64,000 bases of DNA from Pestalotiopsis fici W106-1 (taxonomy: Eukaryota; Ascomycota; Sordariomycetes; Amphisphaeriales; Sporocadaceae): the NCBI RefSeq assembly GCF_000516985.1, contig NW_006917099.1, positions 760,685 to 824,684 on the forward strand, given 5' to 3'. Both the position numbers and the translations under genes were made by a program. The notes beneath the pieces were generated by a model. It was not told where the DNA came from. It saw only the letters and a program-made list of their open reading frames with translations, and ran no database searches. This document shows, in pieces, positions 1-12,908 of this stretch; the first letter of the stretch is position 1, and every line of letters begins with the position of its first letter.

Positions 1-3000
1 TGTTACCAGCGGCTGTTAAGCATGAATGCCGTCAGCCTGCAGCATCAGCTTCATCTCGCATCATCCCCACGACCGCCTACTCCACGGTTGTAGAGCCGCC
101 CTCAACGCCCTATGATGGCATTACGGTTGGCGTACCACGTGAAACTTTTGCCAATGAGCGTCGCGTGGCCTTGACACCTCAAAATGTGACACTTTTGAAG
201 AAGAAGGGCTTTGCCAAAGTCATTGTTGAGCGCGGCGCTGGTACGCTGGCTGACTTTCCTGATGAGGCCTATGAGAATGCAGGGGCGACGCTCGTCGAAG
301 CTGGCGGCGTCTGGGCCGCGGCCGATATTATTCTCAAGGTCCGAGGGCCAAACACTGCCGAGATTGATCGCATCAAGGAGGGTGCAACAATCATTTCATT
401 CTTGCAGCCTGCTCAGAATCCGGACATTGTCCAGCGACTGGCTGCCCGTAATGTGACCTCGTTCGCAATGGACATGATTCCGCGTATTTCCCGTGCCCAA
501 GTCTTTGATGCACTGAGCTCCATGGCAAATATTGCTGGCTACAAGGCTGTTCTGGAAGCGTCCAACAATTTTGGGCGCTTTCTGACTGGTCAAGTCACTG
601 CGGCCGGTAAAATCCCCCCCTGCAAGGTTCTTGTAATTGGTGCTGGCGTCGCTGGACTGAGTGCAATTGCCACGGCGCGGAGGATGGGAGCCATTGTTCG
701 CGGATTTGATACACGGTCTGCTGCTAGAGAACAAGTGCAATCACTGGGCGCTGAATTCGTCGAGGTTGAACTTCAGGAAGATGGCTCCGGTGCCGGTGGC
801 TATGCCAAAGAAATGTCTCCCGAGTTCATCGCAGCTGAAATGAAACTCTTTACGGAACAGGCCCGAGAGGTTGATATAATCATCACAACTGCTCTGATCC
901 CCGGGAAGCCCGCCCCCAAACTGATCACAAAGTCCATGGTAGAAATCATGAAGCCCGGTTCCGTCATTGTGGATTTAGCTGCTGAGGCTGGTGGCAACTG
1001 CGAAAAGACTGAAGCTGGAAAGCTGGTCACGCACAATGGCGTCAAAATCATTGGTAAGTAAAAGAGTTGTCGGCAATATTGTACATCGCCATTAACACTT
1101 TTCAGGCTACACTGATCTCCCCTCTCGGCTTCCCACTCAGTCTTCGACACTTTACTCCAACAACATTGTCAAATTTCTCCTGTCCATGGCACCAAAGGAA
1201 AAGTCCTACGGAATTGACTTTTCAGACGAAGTCGTGCGAGGTGCCATCGTCACAATGAATGGAGAAGCTATCCCTGTTGCTCCAAGGCCTGCTCCCCCAC
1301 CAGCACCAGTGGCAAAGCCCACGGCAGCCGTGGAGGAAGTGGTGGCTATTACTCCTTTCCAGAAGACCACAAGGGAGGTCACTGCTGTCACTGCTGGAAT
1401 GGGAACGGCTTTGGCTCTTGGCAAATTGACTGGACCACTCTTCATGGGAAATGCTTTCACTTTTGCTTTGGCCTCGCTCATTGGATATCGAGTTGTTTGG
1501 GGGGTGACGCCTGCCCTTCACTCGCCGCTCATGAGTGTCACCAACGCCATATCTGGTAAGTTCGGTATACTGCTCCATTTAATACGTGGCTAATGTTTGC
1601 AAGGAATGGTTGGTGTTGGCGGATTCTTTGTCATGGGAGGTGGTTATCTCCCCGAAACGTTTCCCCAGGTCCTGGGTGCGGTATCCGTACTCTTGGCCTT
1701 TGTCAACGTCTCTGGTGGATTTGTCCTCACCAAGCGAATGCTGGACATGTTCAAACGTGAGGACCTACTCTGATCCTTTTCTGTTATTTTGCTTACCATA
1801 CCCAGGTCCCACTGACCCACCTGAATATCCATGGCTCTATGCTGTCCCGGCTGCATTGTTTGGAGGAGGCTTCCTAGCTGCAGCTTCAACAGGCGCGGCC
1901 GGGCTGGTGCAGGCTGGATACCTCGTGAGCTCGGTCCTATGTATCAGCTCCCTCTCGGGCCTAGCCTCCCAAGCGACAGCTCGCATGGGGAATATTCTTG
2001 GTATTCTTGGTGTCGGTTCTGGCATCCTTGCCTCGCTCCTAGCTGTCGGTTTCTCACCAGAGGTCTTGACACAGTTTGGCGTGCTCGCTACCATTGGCTC
2101 CGTTGTTGGGTTCGTCATTGGCCGTCGGATCATACCTACTGACCTGCCTCAGACTGTGGCGGCTCTTCATTCCGTGGTCGGCCTAGCTGCCGTGCTCACG
2201 AGCATTGGAAGTGTCATGGGCGATTTGTCCCACGTAACGACCCTACATCTCGTTACTGCATACCTTGGCGTGCTCATCGGTGGTATTACATTCACTGGAT
2301 CCATTGTCGCCTTCTTGAAACTGGCTGGGAAAATGTCCTCACGGCCACTACGCCTTCCCGGACGCCATCTGATCAATTCTGGAATGTTGGCTGGAAACTT
2401 TGCCACCATGGGTGCGTTCGTCACAATGGCGCCGGGGTCTCCAATGATTGCTGCACTCGCATTGAGTGCAAATACCATACTGTCGTTTGCCAAGGGTTTT
2501 ACGACGACAGCTGGAATTGGAGGCGCAGACATGCCTGTCGTCATCACGGTGCTGAATGCTTACAGTGGTTTTGCACTCGTGGCTGAGGGCTTCATGCTTG
2601 ATAATCCCTTACTTACCACGATTGGTGCCCTGATAGGCGTATCTGGTTCAATCCTATCGTACATCATGTGTGTCGCCATGAATCGATCTCTAACCAATGT
2701 CCTCTTTGGCGGTATATCGGCGCCGGTCGAGACAGAGTACAAGGTGGAAGGAGTGATTACCCAGACCAATGTCGACGACACTGCTGAAGCACTGACAAAT
2801 GCCGAAAACGTCATCATTGTTGTTGGTTATGGCATGGCAGTGGCAAAGGCGCAATATGCCCTCAGCGAGATCGTCAGCACACTGCGGTCCAAGAAGATCA
2901 ATGTCCGATTTGCTATTCACCCCGTTGCCGGTCGCATGCCTGGGCAATGCAACGTTTTGCTGGCTGAAGCCAGTGTCCCATATGATATTGTGCTAGAGAT

Positions 3001-3398
3001 GGATGAAATCAACGACGACTTCCCTGATACAGACCTGGTCCTGGTCATTGGGGCTAACGATACAGTCAATCCTATTGCTCTTGAGCCAAACAGCCCAATC
3101 GCTGGTATGCCGGTGCTTCACGCTTGGAAGGCGAAACAAGTCATAGTGATGAAGCGGGGTATGGCTTCTGGCTACGGTAAGAATCCATCCAATTTTTTTC
3201 AACAGTCGGATGTTTCACTGACAAGAGAAAATTCAGCCGATGTCCCGAATCCCATGTTCTACATGCCTGGGACAAAGATGCTCTTTGGCGATGCCAAGGT
3301 GACTTGTGACGGTGAGTGTCTGATTAGCCTCATACCCTATGACCGATATTGACGTTTTATCTGTAGCAATCAAAGCGGCGATCGAGTCTCGGACTTAG
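1..3398 (+). CDS. nnt: NAD(P) transhydrogenase, mitochondrial (5' end outside window)
   Basis: Proton-translocating nicotinamide nucleotide transhydrogenase of the mitochondrial inner membrane; it passes hydride from NADH to NADP+ using the proton gradient. The frame is open to the window edge, so the targeting sequence is cut off. Exons: <3-1053, 1106-1555, 1604-1756, 1806-3176, 3237-3311, 3367-3398, about 1043 residues here. All five introns are phase 1. Visible in order: NAD(H)-binding domain I (start [14 protein letters not shown]; Rossmann [18 protein letters not shown] just after intron 1), a Pro/Ala linker, a long run of membrane helices (domain II), and NADP(H)-binding domain III ([54 protein letters not shown]). 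The gene is intact to its stop. The single-chain order I-II-III is as in other eukaryotes. Confidence 0.96.
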
Positions 3399-6300
3399 GG
3401 ACAGGTGGAAAGTAGAGCACGATGCATCCTCTGCGGGCATATTCGGCGCATTGCATGCAATCTATCTAGACACTCAGATGCAGGCTGCGTTTTGTAGGCG
3501 TAAACTTTTGTCTCTCTCTGGCAATATCTGCTTAGATTATTCTGTCTGTGAAATGGACTTGGTCCACTGTTTGTCATTGCATAGGTCTGCATCCTGCTGG
3601 GGTTCAGGAGCTCTATTTAGCTGGATGCATTTTATCTGCGTTTGATGACTGATTTGTCGATATTGAGTTTAATCATTAGTTTCAGTCGATATTGAATGTT
3701 CTCGGACCAACGTCATTTCTTCTGAAATGCCCTGTGCATGGGTCACTTGATGAGGACATTCAATAGAGGAAAAAAGGACACATTTGAAGAAAGAACTATT
3801 CAATCAAGGGTCTTTTTCCCAAGCTCAAGCCCGGATCTAGGATTTGAAAGGAAGAAACAAAGAACATAATTGCGAGCTCGGAGCTTCGGACTTGATTACA
3901 GACTACAAGGAGCCTTTACCCTTGATGACGACTCAGATTGATCGCAAGACGGGAGGCGTGCAAGAACGGCGCGATAAAGACGGGATACGATGTATGACGA
4001 TAGTTTGCTGTCTGTATGCTTTTTTTTTTTTTTTTGTGGCATGAACCGACCAGTCGCGGCCTATTTCTTCTTTTGGTCGGGTGTTGGTTCTGCTGACGAC
4101 GGGCCGCTAGAAGAAGCAGTCGCGCGGGATGACGATGCTGGCTGACGGACACCAAAAGCCCTCGTCTGACAGGCTAATGACTTACCATCACTCCGCGTAA
4201 TTTAAACCGACACTGCCGAGGGGCGGCGCCATTGTGAGGGGAGAGACGAGTGTAAGAGAGAAAAAAATCAATCAACCAGTATAGTTACAGACAGCGGCAC
4301 GGGAATAGAGAGAATAATTAAAACGCGCAACCTCGTGGGGATTTTTTGCTCGTATGATGCCACGCAATTGTCATCATCAAAGACAAGGTCTTGCCTTATC
4401 ACCGACGAAAAAACAGTAGATTGAGTTGGCCAAAAAAAAAGATGCTGCCGTGTTTGTGATCTATTTACTCCTGCCTGCCGAAGTGGGATCGGCTCCAGCG
4501 GCGCGGGTGGCGTTGACTGTAGTGGGCACTTTTCTTTTTTTTGTGGACATGTTCTAAAAGGGAGGGAAAGGAAAAAAGAACTTCAATCCAGAACAATGGT
4601 GGATTGAAAGGAGGTGGGCAGAAAAGATACCCCCTTCTTGGCACTACGGTGCTCAGCTCACGATTTTGTTTTGTTTTAGAGTTCGTGCCTTGTCAAGCCA
4701 AACAGCTCGGACCCGTCAACGGTCAGATACGACATGCGCTGCGCGCTTTTGCCAGTACAGTAGTAGTAGTCCAGTAGGGAGTGAGTAGTACTGTAGTAGT
4801 AAAAAATTGCATGCACGCTGCAGCCCTGGCCTTGTTTCGAGATGAATGCGTTGTCTCTCGGTTCAGCACGTTCAGACTCCATAACACACACCTTGTTTTT
4901 TTCCCCCTCGGCATAACAGTGGGAATACTTTTGCCCAGATCTTTTCTGTGAGGGATTGTTTTTCGTTTTTCTAAATTGAGGACGAGAATAGAGAAATGAG
5001 TTGTATGGATCCCTCGGCCTAGATACGGGAGGAGAGATGCATGAGAGGATCCCTTTCCAACAAATGCCAAATCTCAAAATACGGGGAACAGTGATAAGAA
5101 TTGACAATTGTCATCCACTGGGGGCTCCATTTTTTCTCTGCCCTGCGCCCCCCTCTCAAGTGATGGATGGGTCTGTCTACCATGCCTATTTTGGCACATG
5201 CGCTGGCCAGAACCGACATGTGCTTTCTGGCATGCTCATTCGTCTGACTCGAAAAAAGATCACCGAGAAGGAGACCAAAAAAATTACAGGCGACAAACAG
5301 AAAACAGAAAGCCGCCGCGGCCGTTTAACCGAAGGCTGCCAAGAAGAATCAAGTTCTCTCTCTCTTCCTCTGTCGTCTCAATCGGGCAATAGGTCGGCGT
5401 CAACCTTTGGACAAGCGCGCGCATGGCTTTTCCCGTTTTTTATCGCAGTAATGCGAGGACCTGACTTGCATACCGGGCGGGTATGTGGACGAGTGGGTTG
5501 TAGGGGGAAAAGTCTAAAAAAACCCATTAAACGATGACCTCTCATTCTCGCATGGCTCGATAATCTATGACGAGACACTTGTTTTTCATGCTGAAAAGCG
5601 CCTTTCGCCATTCGCAGCATAGGAGAACCACCAAGACTTTTTGCCTTGCCGCCGTGGGTCCCCCTTTGATTGTGTTTGGGCTCTTATTAGAAGAAAAACT
5701 AAAAAGTAAACTGCCGGCGTCTTATCGTCTCTCGGTTCTTGGCTTTCTGAACTGACTGACGTTTGCTTGACATGTCTCTGCACGGAACCTGAACAGCAGG
5801 AAGAAGAAAAAAAAAAGCCTAGCTGCAGGGGGTGGATTTCAGGTCGCTTTAACCTTATCCCACCCTTATTTACTAGAGGGCCACGCAGTTTTTTTGCGCA
5901 GGTACAGACATTTTTAAAGGGTATGCATGCATGCAGCAAAGTGGTCTCAGCCAGTTGACTATCTTGCATCTAACTCAAAAAGCAAAAGAAGAAGAAGAAT
6001 AAGGGAGAAGCGAAGGAAAAAAGAGATCTTGTTACGTTACGGCTTCGGAGTTCGGAGCGCAAAAGCGAGGCATTAAACAGGGAATAGGATACATCATACT
6101 GTGACTTATTGCTCTTCAGTCCTTTTGGCTGAGGCACACTAGACAGTTGGCGCGTTGTTTTCTACAGGTGCAGTGCATCTCGAATACCACTTGCTGGCTT
6201 GCTTACTGTGTACCTAAGGTAGGATGTGTATGCACTGCATTCTTTGATTTCGACGCCATCAATCCATATACGTACATTACATACTGCATGTAATTCGCCT

Positions 6301-6790
6301 ATGGGATCATGTACAGTAATGGATTGGTTGGCACGGAGAACAAGCCGAGGAAAACACACAAGAGACGACGACAGTACTATGTAATCACAACCAAAATCTC
6401 CGAAGCCCAGAGGATTCATCATTCGTCAATTGCACACCCCCCCAACCAAGCTGGCGAGCGCTGGCTCACTCTCACTCTCTCTGCTGGCTTTTCGTATTTG
6501 GCAGTTCGTATTATCCACCCCTGTCCAACAGTAGTACTACCCATCAGCACACATCTCCACGTCGTCCTGCACCTCAGATCCATCTTACCACAACTCCCCA
6601 AGCCACCAGCCTCATTCGGGCATTAGTTTCGCTTCTTTATGCTTCACTTTACGACTCATGATTGGCCGCGCTTCAGGTAACCTTACTTCCTGCGCTAAGC
6701 AGACCAGGATTCTCCCAAAAGATGAAGACTTGGTCGATCCGATCTACTTGTGGTTTAGCCAGGCACCGCTAGGCTACCCTGGGCCCCCCC

Positions 6791-6820
6791 CTGTCCTATC
6801 CTGTCCTGTCCTGTCCTGTC
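6791..6820. repeat. CCTGT pentanucleotide microsatellite
   Basis: About six units of CCTGT, one imperfect (CCTAT), in the non-coding spacer. Confidence 0.9.
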
Positions 6821-7035
6821 GTTCATCAACTCCTCCTCACCAACCGAACGCCCTGAGAGGTACTGTGTGATGTAGGCAAGGCCCTTTTTGCCATTCTCTC
6901 TGCTGTCTACTCTGCTGATCTGCTCACACGCTCGCGCTCTCTGCCTATTGCTCAATCACATTCGTCTTGCCGCCGCGAGCCAGACAGACGGACAGCAGAC
7001 AACCGCCCATCATGTCATCAACACATGACTCCTCA

Positions 7036-7063
7036 TCTTCCTCCTCCTCCTCATCATCATCAT
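7036..7063. repeat. TCC/TCA trinucleotide microsatellite
   Basis: A run of TCC followed by TCA triplets about 0.77 kb upstream of the tyrosinase start. Confidence 0.85.
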
Positions 7064-7826
7064 TCGTCCACACACACCCTTCCAAAGTTGCTACCTATCT
7101 AGCTACGCATTGCCCATCGTAAAGTAATGTACTTCGTACAGCTAAATGACTATTCAACGGTGCTAATACTCCATGTTCTCTCCGCTATCCACACCCACCA
7201 CACCAAATGCTCACTGCGCATCACCTGTCACGGATGATGCATGGCGTCTGCATGGCCCAAATCAAGCGCGAAGCCATGTTCCGTAGGATAGATTGACAAT
7301 CTTCCACTTCATGTGGACCAGAGCGTCGGGCTAGTATTGACCAGTCTCAACGCCTCCTCCTCATCGCAGAACCACCCCGGTTCAACCGTCGCTCGAAGCC
7401 CCCCCTGGTCTGCTCGGCCCTTGGGCTGGCTAGGATGGGGTCAGTCAGCGGCGGTGACCCTCTCCTACTATCGTCTTGGGTCCTTGGCTTTCCCCCGATC
7501 GGTACGCTAAGCCGCAGAACCAGTTCTCCTTATAATAGAAAAGTATACCCGCCCGCATGTGTCTGTTTTTTTCCTGAATTGTTTCTTCAACGCAAGTTCA
7601 AAGTCCCCGTGGCGATCTTTATCATATTCGCCTGCCGCTCGTTTGCACAACCCTTGCCTTGTGTTGCCGCCCTTCCTGCACGTTCACTTGGCGATCTTAT
7701 AATAGATCCAAGGGTCCTTTATTTTCTTTCTGTTACCTTTCATAAAGAGAGATCGTCCGTGTATACTCCATCAGAGAAAGGATTCCGAATAATTCAAGTG
7801 GGAAGAAAGAAACACAGAAGCGGATC

Positions 7827-9085
7827 ATGAAGTTTTCAACAGTGTCATCGCACGCCCTGTGCGGTGCTGTCGCGTCTGCGCTCACGCTGCCCCAGACCAG
7901 CCCCAACAAGCGTGGACTCGACGCTGATCCCCTCGACCTGGACCAGTTTGGATGGTTCGAGACCTTGTCGCTCGAGGATGCCAAGTCCGGCATCGTCAAG
8001 TCACACAATGGCAGTCTCTCCAAGATTGTTGGCGAGATCGCAGATGACTTCTCGGGTGTGGCCGATGCCATTGCCAATGCTCTGAGCATAGCACCCAGCA
8101 AGGGCTCCAGCGAAGACTCTGAGACCACCGAATCCTTCTCCAAGGTCAACACTGTCCAGGCCGCCTCGGCATCGTGTCCCAACCCCAACATCCGCTTCGA
8201 GTGGAGGAACTACTCGGACACGGACAGACACGCCTTTGTCAATGCCGTCAGCTGTCTGATGAACGCCCCGGCCTCGGGCAACTACCCCCCGGCCCAGAAC
8301 CGATGGGAGGATATCGTCCGCGTGCACCAGGCCATGACCAGCACCATTCACGGAAACAACATCTTCCTCTTCTGGCACCGCTACTACGTGTGGGTCCTGG
8401 AGCAGATCATGAGGGACGAGTGTGGCTTTGACCGGGCCTTCCCGTGGTGGGATGAGACCCTTGACGCCGGTAACTTTGCCGGCTCCTCCATCTTCACGGC
8501 CGACTTCTTCGGAAGCCTGCCGGGAGCTACCAATGGCCAGGGTACCTGCATTACCGATGGTGTAAGTGTTTAGACTTCTACATGAGAGTTTTCGTTTCCC
8601 AAGCTAACCCCAACTCAAAAAAGGCCTTTGCCAACCACATCTGCCACATTGGGCCCGGCACGGGCAACACGGACCACTGCCTGTCGCGGGCCGTGGACGA
8701 GTCCCTGACGGCACAGTCCAACGCCGACTTTGTCAACACGTGCAACTCGCGCACAGCGTACCCGGACATGGAGAACTGCGCCGAGCTGGGCCCGCACGCC
8801 TACGGCCACAACGGCATCGGCTCCGTCATGGCCGACGTGTCGTCGTCGCCCTCGGACCCCGTCTTCTTCATGCACCACCTGTTTGTCGACCGCAACTTTT
8901 GGCTCTGGCAGAACGGCGACGCCAGCCGCAAGACGTCCATCACGGGCTGCATCGACAGCAACTCGCCCTGCACCCCGCTCACCCTCGACACCGTTATCAG
9001 CGTCCAGGGTCTCCGTCCCGACGTCACGGTCCGCGACATTATTGACACCGAAAACGGTGCCATCTGCTACCTATACACCTACTGA
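7827..9085 (+). CDS. tyrosinase-family copper oxidase
   Basis: Type-3 copper monooxygenase/oxidase predicted to act on phenols or catechols, for example in pigment or secondary-metabolite chemistry. Exons 7827-8561 and 8624-9085, 398 residues. CuA ligands: His167 (HQAMT), His175 (IHGN) and His184 (FWHRYY). CuB ligands: His303 and His307 (HAYGHNG) and His329/330 (FFMHHLFVDR), with SDPVFF before the last histidine as usual. The N-terminus is moderately hydrophobic (MKFSTVSSHALCGAVASALT), so a secretion signal is likely but not strong. About 130 residues precede the copper domain. There is no long C-terminal lid domain, so this is a short form. Substrate unknown. Next gene downstream is an AflR-like regulator. 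Confidence 0.93.
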
Positions 9086-11164
9086 TCTATAGAAAATAGT
9101 AATAATTATTGATTATCCCTTTTTATACCTATCTTGTCTCCACAATCTCTTTCTTAAAAAAACAACAGTTTTGCACAAACCGAAAAACTTCCTCATTTTG
9201 CATCACAAGTACGGGTATAAGCGCCAACGTGCGCCCGGGTTCAAAGCATGCAATCATGATATCATTCACGGGGAACTGGCGTTCAAACTGGACTGGATCA
9301 TGGTGGGAAAGAGGGCATCTACTCTTGCACAGATCCCCCGATCGGTATCTTATCTAATAGTGGTTCCAAGAACTGTTAATACTAATCCCAAAAGAAAACC
9401 GACGACATGTTTCTATTTTGCCTCCCCCAATTATGTGCAAGTAGGCTGTTGGAAATACGAACTTTTGCCAAGCTAGTAGAAAACTATTTCTGCCTCCCTG
9501 CAGATCCCTTTAGTATGGACAAAATCTAGTTCCAACTACATGCGTAGTATGATGTATCCAACTGGCAAGCGAAGCTAACCAACCCCCCAAGGATTTGGCG
9601 GAGGTGAATTTTGGTGTGAGCGGAAGATCTGACGTCGGTGGTGCTTTTGTGCCCACACACACCCCCTCTTTGTGATCTAGTCCACGTGCCACGCCTCTTT
9701 CTTTATTCCCAGTAGCGTAAGCGCCTCTTTTTTATTCTTGGTCATCTGTGGGCTTCTGTGCTGCCGCTACCCGGACACGCACTTGGGTCAACTAAACACG
9801 TCGTCGAGGACTCATGTTGCGCGAGGTGAGAAGAAAAAATTAACCCAAAGGAGGAAATATATATGTCGTGGAACATTATACAGAGTCAGCCTCATGCAGG
9901 TAAGACAGACAAGGAAAAAAAAATGGAAGAGTTGCGGTCTAGGAGGTTGAGAGGCTTTTTTCATGGTTACATTGAATATTGCGGGGTAACAGAAAAAGTC
10001 CAGCAACACCAAGTTCCATCTTGCAGGCGATTTTCGTGACGTGGTGTTTCTTGGATTCGGTATAGTCTTCGCCCCTCCCCGTGGGTTCACCGTTGGAACT
10101 TTTTCTTCATGGTCAGCAAGCCACACGCCACGTATGTGGGTGAGATGGAACTATTGATTCTTGTCACGTTGGTTTTGTGATGAAGCTGAGAAATGGACAT
10201 GACAGCCTATTTCTTGTGCAGAAGGAAATAAACCACTGACAATAAAATGAAATTGACATGCATGTATCATTGTATAATGGGATGAAGTGAGCATGATGTA
10301 AAAAGTCGTGTTGGCACAAGTGGCGTTGGTGCGAGGGTATGGTCTAGCGTTTGTTGAAGAAATCTTAACCAATGTCGAACCTCTGCAGCATGCGTTGTAT
10401 TCACATGATTAAACAAACTGGCAACCTGGAACTCAAGCTTGGAAGCATAGTCAACATGTCACGACTAAGCAATTCTCAGAGGATCGTTGCCGCATATTGG
10501 CAGAGTAGTAAAAACTTTTGTTAAACTGTATGATTTTCCAACCGCAATACTACACCCCAAATCCCAGCGCTTTCTCTTGTGCATCCTACTTGCACAATTC
10601 TATACATTATTTTGCACTGGAAATAATTGATTTAATGAATATTTGTCTATAGTCCTTGGAGTTGCATGTCACGTCCTGAAGTGCTATTCACAGTAATTGG
10701 CTATCGAGCGACTTGAAGAGTTGCCGACCTATAGATGAATAGGAGGTCTTGTAGCAACATGGTCCAACATCATTCGAAAAGTTGACACATATGTAGAAAT
10801 GTTTGCGAAGTTTGAAATTTTGAGGTCGATATCGCAAACACACTGCCGGCCAGCATGGCGAATCTGAACCTCCGAGTGGCGTCATGCCCACGACGTCGAC
10901 TTTGAGTATGGCGGGGTTATATGAGAGGGACTGTTTTGCTGGAAGCAGAATTCCAGGATTATTTGGATTACATAATCAACACCACACGATATTGGAACCA
11001 CTTATAGAAATGAAGTTTAGCCAACACGATATAGTTTCAGTCTCGAGGACAATCTTAAGCATTGTATTCAGGGGTTCTGATAAAGTGCGGGCGCTGCGGG
11101 ATCTGCTCTTATAAACCGGCATTAATTGAGTTGCATGAACGATTTACCAAGACTTTTTCCCACA
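9086..11164. other. 2.1 kb intergenic region
   Basis: No supported gene. AT-rich with short homopolymers. It contains the tyrosinase 3' UTR and the promoter of the AflR-like regulator. Confidence 0.6.
11110..11115 (+). promoter_or_regulatory. TATA box of AflR-like regulator
   Basis: TATAAA lies only 10 bp before a first in-frame ATG at 11126 but 49 bp before the ATG at 11165. Transcription normally starts about 25 bp or more past a TATA box, so this favours the second ATG. Confidence 0.5.
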
Positions 11165-12331
11165 ATGGCATCATCATCAGAGCAGAAACCCTCAGCGAGC
11201 CGAAGTATACCAGGACTTTCAGTCTTTGAATGGGAACCCGTCAATGGCCACGCAAGAAAGACACCAACGCGGCGGCCCCAGACGGCCTGTCAACAGTGCC
11301 GCCAGGCCAAAGCCAAATGCAATGGTATTAAACCTTGCTGTGCGCGATGCAAGGGACGCGACATTCAATGTATATACACGCCTATCCAACAGGCCGACTC
11401 AGGGACCACGGAAGCGCATCATCCACGAGGAGGCCCGGCCCATGCGAGTTCAGTTAGCAACATCAATGGCGACAACGATTCAAGCAGGAGCCATCAAGAC
11501 TTTGTATCCCCAAGTCATGAATTTGGTTTTTGTGATGCCTTACAAGACACGACAGACTGGTCAGAAGATGCTTTCGTCCGTGCTCTAGAGCAATTCGATT
11601 GGACTTTCACGGATGAGCCCAGTATTGATGTGAGTCTTCAAGATCCAGATCCAATGATATACTTTTACTAACGCTCACTGTCACAATAGCCCAATAAGAT
11701 TGTTCATAACGTGGACGGCACGATACACTTGGGAGTATCTCCGAGCGCAATCTTGGGGCAAGGCGAAGAGGTTGACGAGGGCGGAAGCGAATGTACTTGT
11801 CGACTGGGATTCATGTCCCAGATTCCGGCGCTTGAGGCAGCCATGAGAGAGAAGCCCAACCCGCGGCTGGGCAGAATGTTTAGGGTGACAGACGACATCA
11901 TCAATCAGTGCAGCGCTGCCGCCAATTGCCTCGACTGCCACCTCGGCACGGTTGATGTGGTGTGCATTCTGACCGCGTTCCAGCAGACAGCCTTTTGTTT
12001 CAACCTAATTGCAAAGTCGGGGGTCAATATCAGCAACCATCAAGTATACGCTGCAAAGGATGGCGAGCAGCAGTTGGATGCCGTGCTTGTCATGAATTTG
12101 GTGACCAGAGCCAGTTCCTTGCTGGATGTTTTAGATGGACATGCCAGGTCTCTACAGTTAGCCAAGGACACCATGAGTCGGCGGCTCACGGGGCGGTCAC
12201 CTGCTTGTCTGAATCAGCTCAATCTCAGCTATTGCCAGGAAGTCATTATAGGATTCCGGAAATTGTTCCAGATCATCATCAGCGTCTTTGAAGGGAAGCA
12301 AACAGCTTTGGAAAAGCTCCCCTCCTCCTGA
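11165..12331 (+). CDS. AflR-like Zn2Cys6 transcription factor
   Basis: Predicted nuclear regulator of a secondary-metabolite pathway. Exons 11165-11629 and 11690-12331; the intron has a clear CTAAC branch point. 368 residues. A fungal binuclear zinc cluster sits near the N-terminus: Cys42, 45, 52, 59, 62 and 69 (ACQQC..KCNG..CARC..QC). The second half has the cysteine- and hydrophobic-rich make-up of the aflatoxin regulatory domain (CTCRLGFMSQIPALE, NCLDCHLGTVDVVCILTAFQQ, a late YCQEVIIGFRKLFQ). The ATG at 11165 has an excellent context (CACAATGGC) and suits the TATA box; an in-frame ATG at 11126 would add 13 residues. The gene converges on a DHA1 exporter. No backbone synthase is in view, so its targets are unknown. 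Confidence 0.88.
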
Positions 12332-12908
12332 GATCTGGGAGAGAAGGAGGTGTCGAGGGCAGTTTTCCCTTGTCATTACAATAGAGAGGAAAAGGAATTT
12401 GAAAAATCACATCATGACCTAGAGTCAATCGCGCATTACATAGGAGTATATGGTTCAATGCGTTTCCACCCGGGCCACATCTCTCATTATACAGCGTGCC
12501 TTTCTATTTTAACCTCAAAGTGTTACGAGTCAGAGTCTGTGGATGACCGCACTGTGCTATTGCAAGGAGGGAGAAAGCTTTGCAAGACTACTCAGGCTCC
12601 ACAAGAGACTGGTTCTCAAATCATTTGCCCAGGTTTCATCTAGAACTAAACAGAACTCAAGTATTCTTTCCACCAATGCATTTTCATCTAATCTATTGAA
12701 TGCCTCACTATACATCTTGCCATGCACATATGTCTCGCCAACGATTCGCCAATGATAATTCCTAGCATCCTCTGCTTGTCTGAGTACGATCGGCACCGAG
12801 CAGCCAAATAGAATGACGATCCAATATCCCAATTGGACCTCTCTTGGTGCAAGCCAAAGTAGGGTCTCCTCCAGGGCAACCCGGTCAGCGCGACTGCTGA
12901 CCATGAGC

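Larger units (their letters stand above)
3399..7826. other. gene-free 4.4 kb spacer, pyrimidine- and microsatellite-rich
   Basis: No convincing coding frame on either strand. It holds homopolymer runs (T-run near 4020, A-run near 4432), CAG/TAG-rich DNA near 4755-4800, CCTGT repeats near 6791-6820, TCC/TCA triplets near 7036-7063 and long CT-rich stretches from about 6400 on, of the kind often found in promoters and leaders of fungal genes. A 36-codon frame at 7012-7122 starts with a serine run encoded by the TCC/TCA microsatellite; I do not regard it as a gene. The 3' UTR of the transhydrogenase and the promoter of the tyrosinase must lie here. Confidence 0.6.

Noticed and set aside
5001..5537. 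178-codon frame in the 4.4 kb spacer
   Set aside because: Begins with a TTG, has no domain, and its composition follows local low-complexity DNA. No neighbouring frame can be spliced to it to make a family-like protein.
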